Source: Bacteroidota bacterium
Lineage (GTDB): Bacteria > Bacteroidota > Bacteroidia > UBA7662
Direction of reading: 5' to 3'
Assembly (NCBI GenBank): GCA_016868875.1
Contig: VGFN01000050.1
Span: 1 to 8,281, forward strand
DNA length: 8,281 bases
A program made the position numbers and the translations under genes. The notes under the pieces were generated by a model that saw only the letters and a list, made by a program, of their open reading frames with translations, made no database searches and had not been told where the DNA came from. How positions within the stretch are numbered: the stretch's first letter is position 1; each line of letters opens with the position of its first letter. Below are positions 1 through 5,075 of the stretch, in pieces.

Positions 1-328
1 TATCTTGACGCCAATACAAATCAATGCCAATTTCACCAACACCCACAAAGTTCAATGAAAGGGCGTTTGGGCTCAAGGCTAATTTCATTTGATCCCATAG
101 GTCCTGCCACCCCTCCTCCACCGAGCAAGGGTGTATTCCCAACATCGGGTACAAACCAAGTTCCGCCGAACTTTGGGCCACCAAATCGGGGAGTTTATTC
201 CAGGATTCAAGATCCACATTGGGCAAGAAAATGCGCCCAATCCCTGCCGCCACAGCCCGACGCATCACCTCCGATCGATCCTCGTCAAAGGCATCGGCGT
301 ACAAATGGCAATGGGTATCGGTAAGCAA
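1..328 (-). CDS. TatD family metal-dependent hydrolase/DNase (3' part cut by window edge)
   Basis: The first 109 residues of a TatD-family amidohydrolase-fold enzyme are visible; the rest lies beyond base 1. Seen: the metal-binding DTHCHL motif at residues 4-9, DEDR at 15-18, a GIHPC segment at 64-68, and the family hallmark GEIGIDLYW starting at residue 98, whose Glu99 is the expected metal ligand. TatD proteins are cytoplasmic metal-dependent 3'-5' exonucleases or DNases; the exact substrate here cannot be judged. No ATG exists in frame: the previous in-frame stop is 12 codons or fewer upstream, so the start must be a rare codon. TTG at 328-326 fits best because an AGGA lies 9 nt upstream and it places the DTHCHL motif at the usual extreme N-terminus; ATT at 337-335 is the other option. 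It begins 4 nt after the stop of the zinc peptidase gene, suggesting co-transcription. Confidence 0.9.
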   Translation of the reverse strand, partial: MLTDTHCHLYADAFDEDRSEVMRRAVAAGIGRIFLPNVDLESWNKLPDLVAQSSAELGLYPMLGIHPCSVEEGWQDLWDQMKLALSPNALSLNFVGVGEIGIDLYWRQD

Positions 329-332
329 GCGC

Positions 333-1007
333 TTAATTCCTGCGGTTCATGAAAATAGACACGTAATACAGAAGCGTCGCCAAGGACGAAAGGGCTGCAA
401 TCACGTAGGTCATCGCCGCCCAATGAAGAGCGTCTTTGGCCATGGTGTGCTGTTGGCTGTGGGTAATGTTGCTGCGATCCAACCAAACAAGAGCGCGGCG
501 CGAAGCGTCAAATTCAACTGGCAAGGTCACGAAAGTGAAAAGGGTAGTGCCTGCAAAAAGGATAATCCCTAACAACAAAAGTTGAGGGAAAATCTGCAGG
601 GTAAGGACACCGATCAAGAGTATCCAAGGCATGAAACGGCTGGTCACGCTCAGGGCCGGCACCATCGCGGAACGGAATTGCAGCCAGGAATAGGCGGTGG
701 CGTGTTGGACCGCATGGCCTACTTCGTGGGCCGCAACGGCAGCAGCCGCTACGGAACGACCGTAAAAGACTTCATGGCTAAGGTTAACCGTCCGCTTGCT
801 GGGGTCGTAGTGGTCGGTCAATTGACCCTCGGTAGAAATCACCTGAACATTGCTAATGTTATGTTCGGACAACATCCGCCTTGCTACTTCTTCACCGGTC
901 AATCCGGAATAAAGAGGCGTCGCCGCATAGAGCTTGAAACGATTTTTGAAACGAGCACCAACCAGCCAACTGGCGAGCATGATACCCAGCATAAGAACAA
1001 TGTACAT
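333..1007 (-). CDS. YugP-type membrane zinc metallopeptidase
   Basis: A 224-residue membrane protein of the neutral zinc metallopeptidase family typified by Bacillus YugP (Zn_peptidase_2). Seen: an N-terminal hydrophobic segment at about residues 2-18; the block TDHYDPSKRTVNLS at 64-77; the catalytic HEVGH (HExxH) motif at 94-98, preceded by an Ala-rich helix; two hydrophobic segments at about 125-160; the conserved block LPVEFDASRRA at 162-172, whose Glu165 is a candidate third zinc ligand by analogy with M48-like peptidases; and a last hydrophobic stretch at about 197-218. Length and order match the family. The active site probably faces the cytoplasm, as in related gluzincins, but this is inference. 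The physiological substrate is unknown. It starts at ATG 1007, with an in-frame TAA upstream, 85 nt after the MoxR gene; TatD follows closely. No strong ribosome binding site is visible. Confidence 0.93.
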   Translation of the reverse strand: MYIVLMLGIMLASWLVGARFKNRFKLYAATPLYSGLTGEEVARRMLSEHNISNVQVISTEGQLTDHYDPSKRTVNLSHEVFYGRSVAAAAVAAHEVGHAVQHATAYSWLQFRSAMVPALSVTSRFMPWILLIGVLTLQIFPQLLLLGIILFAGTTLFTFVTLPVEFDASRRALVWLDRSNITHSQQHTMAKDALHWAAMTYVIAALSSLATLLYYVSIFMNRRN

Positions 1008-1092
1008 AGGAAAGGATTTAGAGGTTTTAGGTTAACTGCATCAAATTTCGTGCCAAAATCAAAGTTGTCGATCGAGCCACCGATGTAGCTGC

Positions 1093-2061
1093 TTAAAGCA
1101 GACGTGTGATAAGATCATCGGCTTGGAGGCCCTGGGCTTCGGCTTTGTAATTCAAAACCATGCGATGCGCAAGAACTTCGTGGGCGACAGCCTTCACGTC
1201 TTCGATGTCTGGGCTGTACTTCCCATGGGTTGCTGCATGGCATTTGGCACCCAGCACCAAGTATTGAGACGCACGGGGGCCCGCTCCCCATTGCACCAAG
1301 TCCTTGGTGAAATCGCGGGCTTGTTCCGAACCAGGACGGGTCGAGGCTGCCAATTGGACTGCATATTCCAGCACATGGTCTGTAACGGGCATTCGACGAA
1401 TTAATTGCTGAAAAAACGACAAAGTCTCCCCGTCCATGACCTTGTTGGGTACCGCAGGGATGGAGGAGGTGGTTTGCCGAACCACCTGGATTTCTTCGGA
1501 TAGGCTCGGGTACTGCATGCGAATCTGGAACATGAAACGGTCCAGTTGAGCCTCTGGCAACGGGTAGGTGCCCTCTTGCTCGATGGGATTCTGGGTTGCC
1601 AAAACAAAGAACGGAGAGGGAAGACGATGGGTTTGCCCTCCTACGGTGAGTTGCCGCTCTTGCATGGCCTCCAACAAAGCGGACTGGGTTTTGGGCGGGG
1701 TGCGGTTAATCTCATCCGCCAAGACCATGTTGGCAAACAACGGCCCTTGGATGAATTTGAAAGCTCGGTTTTGGTCCAAAATCTCAGAACCGGTGATATC
1801 TCCAGGCATCAAATCCGGGGTAAATTGAATTCGGTTAAAGCTCAAATCCAAAACAGAACTGATCGTTTGCACCAAGGTGGTTTTCGCAAGACCCGGAACT
1901 CCAACCAAGAAACAATGCCCGTTGGCCAACAAGGCCATCCATACCGACTGCACGGCTTGGCTTTGACCGACAACGACTTTGGCGGCCTCCGTAGAAAATT
2001 CACGGTACAAGGCGCTCAGTCCGTCCACCGCTTCGCGGTCCGATGCGTAATTCAATTTCAT
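1093..2061 (-). CDS. MoxR family AAA+ ATPase
   Basis: A 322-residue AAA+ ATPase of the MoxR (AAA_3) group, at the family's usual length. Seen: Walker A GVPGLAKTT at residues 54-62; the family-typical PDLMPGDITGSEIL at 82-95; Walker B VLADEIN at 113-119, followed by RTPPKTQSALLEAMQE; sensor 1 ATQNP at 155-159; the LDRFMF segment at 173-178 with a candidate Arg finger; and the sensor-2 region GAGPRASQ at 259-266, with an all-helical lid domain to the C-terminus. MoxR proteins are cytoplasmic chaperone-like ATPases that help metal-binding or von Willebrand A-domain partner proteins mature. Such partners (DUF58, VWA) often sit next door, but here the next gene downstream is a membrane zinc peptidase, so the client is open. 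It lies 54 nt after gpmA, probably in the same transcript. Confidence 0.96.
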   Translation of the reverse strand: MKLNYASDREAVDGLSALYREFSTEAAKVVVGQSQAVQSVWMALLANGHCFLVGVPGLAKTTLVQTISSVLDLSFNRIQFTPDLMPGDITGSEILDQNRAFKFIQGPLFANMVLADEINRTPPKTQSALLEAMQERQLTVGGQTHRLPSPFFVLATQNPIEQEGTYPLPEAQLDRFMFQIRMQYPSLSEEIQVVRQTTSSIPAVPNKVMDGETLSFFQQLIRRMPVTDHVLEYAVQLAASTRPGSEQARDFTKDLVQWGAGPRASQYLVLGAKCHAATHGKYSPDIEDVKAVAHEVLAHRMVLNYKAEAQGLQADDLITRLL

Positions 2062-2115
2062 GTCTGCAATTTAACGCCCTTTGGGGTGTGGCTCAAATCA
2101 TTTTTGTCCGATGAA

Positions 2116-2733
2116 TCAAATCATTTCCGCGGACAAGACGCGGAGATTTTCATCCAAACGATAAACCCTCGGCGTGGCGGTGGGGAGTTCAAATTGCAGG
2201 ATTTGTTCCGGACTTAGCCCCTCCAAAGCCATGACCAAGGCCCTCAAGGAATTGCCATGGGCTACCACCAGGATATTTTGACCGCTTCCTAACAACGGAG
2301 CAATGCAAGCCTCGTAGTAGGGGATAACCCGATCCGCGGTATCCTTGAGGCTTTCGCCACCCGGAGGAGGAATATCGTAGCTGCGTCTCCATTGGTGGAC
2401 CTGCTCCGCGCCAAAGCGTGCCACCGTTTCGTCCTTGTTCAGACCTTGCAAATCCCCGTACATTCTTTCGTTCAAGGCCGCATCGCAGGTGATGGAGCAA
2501 TCGCTTTGGCCCGTTTCGGCCAGAATATAGTCCAAGGTCCGTTTGGCCCTGGTCAAGACCGAACAGAAAGCCTGGTCAAAACGCAAGCCCGTCAAACGTT
2601 GACCCGCCGAGCGCGCCTCGTCTTCGCCTTTGGCTGTCAAATCCACATCCACCCATCCGGTGAATCGATTTTCCAAATTCCACTTCGACTGCCCATGCCT
2701 CACCAAAACCAATGTGCTCCCAGGTGCTGTCAT
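2116..2733 (-). CDS. gpmA: 2,3-bisphosphoglycerate-dependent phosphoglycerate mutase (short form)
   Basis: Cytoplasmic glycolytic/gluconeogenic enzyme interconverting 3- and 2-phosphoglycerate through a phosphohistidine. Seen: LVRHGQSKWN at residues 10-19 with catalytic His13; ENRFTGWVDVDLT at 21-33; NERMYGDLQGLNK at 88-100 with the acid/base Glu89; WRRSYDIPPP at 115-124; GGESLKDT at 125-132; and VVAHGNSLR at 156-164 with second His159. These match the dPGM group rather than cobalamin-type or phosphatase-type members of the histidine phosphatase superfamily. At 205 residues it is shorter than the 250-residue enterobacterial protein. The stretch usually found between the SYD-PPP motif and the ESLKDT motif is missing, and the C-terminal tail is reduced. 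All catalytic residues are kept, so it should be active. ATG 2733 is only 9 nt after the DUF721 stop, consistent with a shared operon. Confidence 0.95.
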   Translation of the reverse strand: MTAPGSTLVLVRHGQSKWNLENRFTGWVDVDLTAKGEDEARSAGQRLTGLRFDQAFCSVLTRAKRTLDYILAETGQSDCSITCDAALNERMYGDLQGLNKDETVARFGAEQVHQWRRSYDIPPPGGESLKDTADRVIPYYEACIAPLLGSGQNILVVAHGNSLRALVMALEGLSPEQILQFELPTATPRVYRLDENLRVLSAEMI

Positions 2734-2742
2734 GATGAATGT

Positions 2743-3051
2743 TTAAAATGTTCTGATTTCGTTGATCTGAATTTCCTTCAGGGCGAGGGCCATGGCCTTG
2801 AGCCATTCCTGCTGCCGCAACCGCAATTCCTGCGCTGCGGCCGAAGAAGCCAAGCGCACGTACACCACATGACCCCCATCCCATTTAAGGGCAGTTGTTT
2901 GTGAGGCCATCAAAGGGCCTGCACATTGCTCCCAGGCGATGCGGATAAGCTCTTGCTGCAATGGCTTTTGATGTCCAAAATGCCCTGCCCACGCTTGAAT
3001 CCAATCTTTCAAACCAAGATGGGTCGAGCGTTGAATTTTGTCACTGCTCAT
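2743..3051 (-). CDS. DUF721/DciA-like protein
   Basis: A small 102-residue protein of the DUF721 family, whose characterised member DciA helps load the replicative helicase DnaB in bacteria that lack DnaC or DnaI. Seen: an N-terminal helix at residues 12-38, then the family-typical W-x-x-x-x-G-P-L core at 40-47 (Trp40, Gly45), followed by a beta strand (VVYVRLAS, 62-69) and a second half AAAQELRLRQQEWLKAM at 71-87, matching the usual 'VxVxSxxxAxELxxxxxxLl' pattern of the fold. The protein lacks the long disordered tail of proteobacterial DciA, as is usual in Bacteroidota. ATG 3051 overlaps the lipA end by 11 nt; another in-frame ATG at 3066 would add five residues. A still longer in-frame opening to 3237 only reads through lipA and lacks family similarity. 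The helicase-loading role is inferred from the family. Confidence 0.82.
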   Translation of the reverse strand: MSSDKIQRSTHLGLKDWIQAWAGHFGHQKPLQQELIRIAWEQCAGPLMASQTTALKWDGGHVVYVRLASSAAAQELRLRQQEWLKAMALALKEIQINEIRTF

Positions 3052-3967
3052 GGTTTTGCCCTTCATTTCTGCGATGAATATGCCGCTCAGCATGGTAGGA
3101 TGAACGAACCAAAGGTCCCGATTCCACCCAATCCAAGCCCATGCCCAAACCCCATTCCGCATACTCCTGAAAACGTTCCGGTGTGACAAATTCGTGAACG
3201 GGCAAATGCATTTGGGTGGGTTGCAGGTACTGACCAATGGTCACCACATCAACCCCGCATTGCATTAAATCAGCCAGAATTTGGCGTACCTCGTCGGGAG
3301 TCTCCCCCAGGCCCACCATGAAACCGGTCTTGGTGCGCAGGCCTGCGGCTTTGATGCGGGCCAATTGTTCCAAACTGCGTTCGTAGCGGGCCTGTGGCCT
3401 GACCTGCCGGTAGAGGCGGGCCACCGTCTCCATGTTATGCGATACCACCTCCGGGCGCTGAGCCAATATGGTGTCCAAAGCTTCCCAATTTCCCTTGACA
3501 TCCGGAATCAGGGTCTCCATGGTGGTCTTCGGCGATTGCCTGCGGATTTCCCGCACCGTGGCCGCCCAGACCCCCGCTCCTCGATCCGGCAATTCATCCC
3601 GGTTCACCGAAGTGATGACCGCATGCTGTACCTCCATCCTTCGAATCGCTTCCGCCACCCGATAAGGCTCCTCCAGATCCAGAAACCCGGGCCTTCCCGT
3701 TGCGACCGCACAGAAAGAACATGCCCTCGTGCATACATTCCCCAGAATCATAAAGGTTGCCGTCCCTGCACCCCAACATTCCCCCATATTCGGACAATTC
3801 CCGCTCTCGCAGATGGTGTGCAATTGGTACTGATCCACCAAACCCCTTACCTTGCGATACTTTGGCCCGGTAGGCAATTTGACCCTCAACCAGGAAGGCT
3901 TGCGCGGCCTCTCCGGGGTTGCGATGGCCTTGGATGGGTCGATAATCGTGGATGAATGATCCTGCAT
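3041..3967 (-). CDS. lipA: Lipoyl synthase (radical SAM)
   Basis: Cytoplasmic radical-SAM enzyme inserting two sulfur atoms into octanoyl groups on lipoyl-carrier proteins (pyruvate and 2-oxoglutarate dehydrogenases, glycine cleavage H protein). Seen (numbered from the upstream GTG at 3976, 311 residues): the auxiliary-cluster motif CESGNCPNMGEC with Cys56, 61 and 67; the radical-SAM motif CTRACSFC with Cys82, 86 and 89; SVNRDELPD at 123-131; the SHNMETV segment at 179-185; KTGFMVGLGET at 216-226; TIGQYLQPT at 246-254; and the C-terminal RSSYHAE at 291-297, which supplies the Ser ligand of the auxiliary cluster. All cluster ligands are present. I chose ATG 3967 (308 residues); GTG 3976 is in frame three codons upstream. 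The gene overlaps the DUF721 start. No lipB or lplA is visible here. Confidence 0.97.
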   Translation of the reverse strand: MQDHSSTIIDPSKAIATPERPRKPSWLRVKLPTGPKYRKVRGLVDQYQLHTICESGNCPNMGECWGAGTATFMILGNVCTRACSFCAVATGRPGFLDLEEPYRVAEAIRRMEVQHAVITSVNRDELPDRGAGVWAATVREIRRQSPKTTMETLIPDVKGNWEALDTILAQRPEVVSHNMETVARLYRQVRPQARYERSLEQLARIKAAGLRTKTGFMVGLGETPDEVRQILADLMQCGVDVVTIGQYLQPTQMHLPVHEFVTPERFQEYAEWGLGMGLDWVESGPLVRSSYHAERHIHRRNEGQNHEQ

Positions 3968-3975
3968 GTTGCTCA

Positions 3976-3983
3976 CAAAAGTA
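3976..3983 (-). promoter_or_regulatory. Candidate Bacteroidota -7 promoter element before lipA
   Basis: The minus strand reads TACTTTTG here, an exact match to the Bacteroidota sigma -7 consensus TAnnTTTG, in the 60-nt gap between the outer-membrane protein gene and lipA. I see no good TTG/TTTG -33 element at the expected 17-23 nt upstream, so support is partial. If used, transcription would start within a few bases of ATG 3967, giving a near-leaderless lipA message and excluding GTG 3976 as its start. Confidence 0.25.
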
Positions 3984-4036
3984 CAGCCTATCCACCAACC
4001 CCGAAGTCCGTTATTGAACCCCTATGCAGCCATAAA

Positions 4037-4897
4037 TTATTTTCGACGACCCATTTGATACGCCAAATAAAGACTCAGCAAATATGGCTTGTTCTCAACC
4101 CACGCCATCGTTGGCAATGGCTTGGGGAACACCCCAGCCATGACGCCTAATTCGACCCATTGCGGTGAACGGCTTTGCTTTCCCCATTCGGCGGATAATC
4201 CCCCTTTGACATATATTCCCGGTATGATCCGCAAATCACCCACACCTTTGAACCAAGGAGAGGCCTTGGCAATATTCGATGTGTTATGCTTTTCGGGATC
4301 ATAAGCTTCAGCCTTCTCTATGAAAGGCTGATCCTTGGAAGTGTTAGGATCCTCGTTGGGATAAATAATTTGCAAATACACCGGTTTGAGCATCCCCATA
4401 GCCAGGCCACCGGACCATGTTCCTCTCAATTCAATTCCATGGTTAATGCCCTTCTCCATCCACAGGTACGATGTACCCCAACCAAGATTCAAAGTGAAGG
4501 TCTCGTGCAGTAATCCCGGGGTATAGGTGGAGTTTTGATCCTCCGGATTCACCTGGGTTTTGAAAGCCCGGGGGTGTTTCCAACGGAACAACGTGGCTTC
4601 CCAATGAGATTCTGTCGCAAAAGTTCTGTTTTGTATGCTTTTGCCACCTAACCACCAGCCTGCGGTATGCAATCCACCACCCAAGCTGTAAGCCGTGTAG
4701 AAGGTCGGCAAAGAACCCGCATTCCGCTGTTCCCAATCAAAATTTCCAAAAAATTCGCTGCTCTGAGCTTTAACAAGGCATGTTGAACCAAGGCACCATA
4801 AAGCACCCAAGAACCCAAGCCCTAACCTTCTAATCAAAAGGTATCTAAGCCTTGGAACCTTGTGCAGCAACGACTGTCTTGCCGTGGTTAATTCCAT
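4037..4897 (-). CDS. Conserved Bacteroidota envelope protein, probably outer-membrane beta-barrel
   Basis: Function unknown. The protein resembles an unnamed Bacteroidota family that I recall from memory. Seen (286 residues from ATG 4897): a hydrophobic signal segment at about residues 26-42 ending in VKAQ, with likely signal-peptidase cleavage after Gln45; then many aromatic and Gly-rich short strands (YSLGGGLHTAGWWLGG at 69-84, LNLGWGTSYLWM further on), the segment GMLKPVYLQ in the middle, and a C-terminal half ending in a hydrophobic YLLSLYLAYQMG strand. Alternating aromatic strands and periplasmic export suggest an outer-membrane barrel. The N-terminus before the signal core is unusually long (about 25 residues) and overlaps the small lipoprotein gene by 53 nt. 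An in-frame TTG at 4837-4835 would give a normal 25-residue signal peptide and start 7 nt after the lipoprotein stop, so the true start is uncertain. Separated from lipA by 60 nt. Confidence 0.8.
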   Translation of the reverse strand: MELTTARQSLLHKVPRLRYLLIRRLGLGFLGALWCLGSTCLVKAQSSEFFGNFDWEQRNAGSLPTFYTAYSLGGGLHTAGWWLGGKSIQNRTFATESHWEATLFRWKHPRAFKTQVNPEDQNSTYTPGLLHETFTLNLGWGTSYLWMEKGINHGIELRGTWSGGLAMGMLKPVYLQIIYPNEDPNTSKDQPFIEKAEAYDPEKHNTSNIAKASPWFKGVGDLRIIPGIYVKGGLSAEWGKQSRSPQWVELGVMAGVFPKPLPTMAWVENKPYLLSLYLAYQMGRRK

Positions 4898-4982
4898 CCT
4901 GTTGAGCGTAGGCTGGGCATTTTCGGTGGCAGGATGCCCCTAGCAAACCTAGTGCTAGCAAAGCAAACCAAATTTTCCGCAT
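4845..4982 (-). CDS. Small lipoprotein with CPAY motif
   Basis: A 45-residue open frame that is easily missed because of its length. Seen: positively charged start (MRK), hydrophobic helix at residues 4-16, then LLGASC with Cys18 as the presumed lipidated residue, followed by HRKCPAYAQQ (second Cys22) and a short polar tail. The lipobox is not perfect (Gly at -3 rather than Leu/Val), but the layout is that of a signal-peptidase II substrate. From memory, tiny Bacteroidota lipoproteins carrying a CPAY(S) motif recur next to envelope genes. It sits directly upstream of the probable outer-membrane protein gene, so the pair may be translated from one message. Another in-frame ATG at 5000 would add six residues (MVIALG). 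Function unknown. Confidence 0.66.
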   Translation of the reverse strand: MRKIWFALLALGLLGASCHRKCPAYAQQDGINHGKTVVAAQGSKA

Positions 4983-5005
4983 ACCCAAAGCTATAACCAT
5001 AAACG

Positions 5006-5035
5006 CACAAAGCCACCCTTTCGGGTGGCTTTGTG
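5006..5035 (-). terminator. Hairpin terminator after the T9SS protein gene
   Basis: A perfect 13-bp inverted repeat with a 4-nt loop: arms at 5006-5018 and 5023-5035. On the minus strand the loop is GAAA, a GNRA-type tetraloop closed by C-G, and the GC-rich core (AGCCACCC paired with GGGTGGCT) is flanked by AAA/TTT. It starts 40 nt after the stop codon of the large gene and ends 6 nt before the possible ATG 5000 of the small lipoprotein. No long T-run follows, but the T-rich right arm is typical of Bacteroidota terminators. The symmetry would allow function on either strand. Confidence 0.82.
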
Positions 5036-5075
5036 TAACAATCGGGCAAAACCCTAATGCTCGCGGTTCAGCTGA

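Noticed and set aside
582..1088. Plus-strand open frame of 168 codons
   Set aside because: Lies opposite the zinc peptidase gene, whose HExxH and family motifs are clear; its product has no recognisable domain.
1008..1092. Possible promoter before the zinc peptidase (GAAATTTG)
   Set aside because: One mismatch to the -7 consensus and no properly spaced -33 element; no hairpin terminator in this gap either.
1546..2217. Plus-strand open frame of 223 codons
   Set aside because: Antisense to the MoxR gene and the end of gpmA; low-complexity, unrecognisable translation.
3052..3237. Upstream extension of the DUF721 gene to 3237
   Set aside because: This stretch reads through lipA in another frame and bears no family similarity; the DUF721 fold begins after ATG 3051.
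3281..3955. Plus-strand open frame of 224 codons
   Set aside because: Antisense shadow of lipA, which has every cluster ligand.
4986..4993. TAGCTTTG on the minus strand as a -7 promoter box for the small lipoprotein
   Set aside because: It matches TAnnTTTG, but the implied transcript would start at or after ATG 4982 and no -33 element sits at the right distance.
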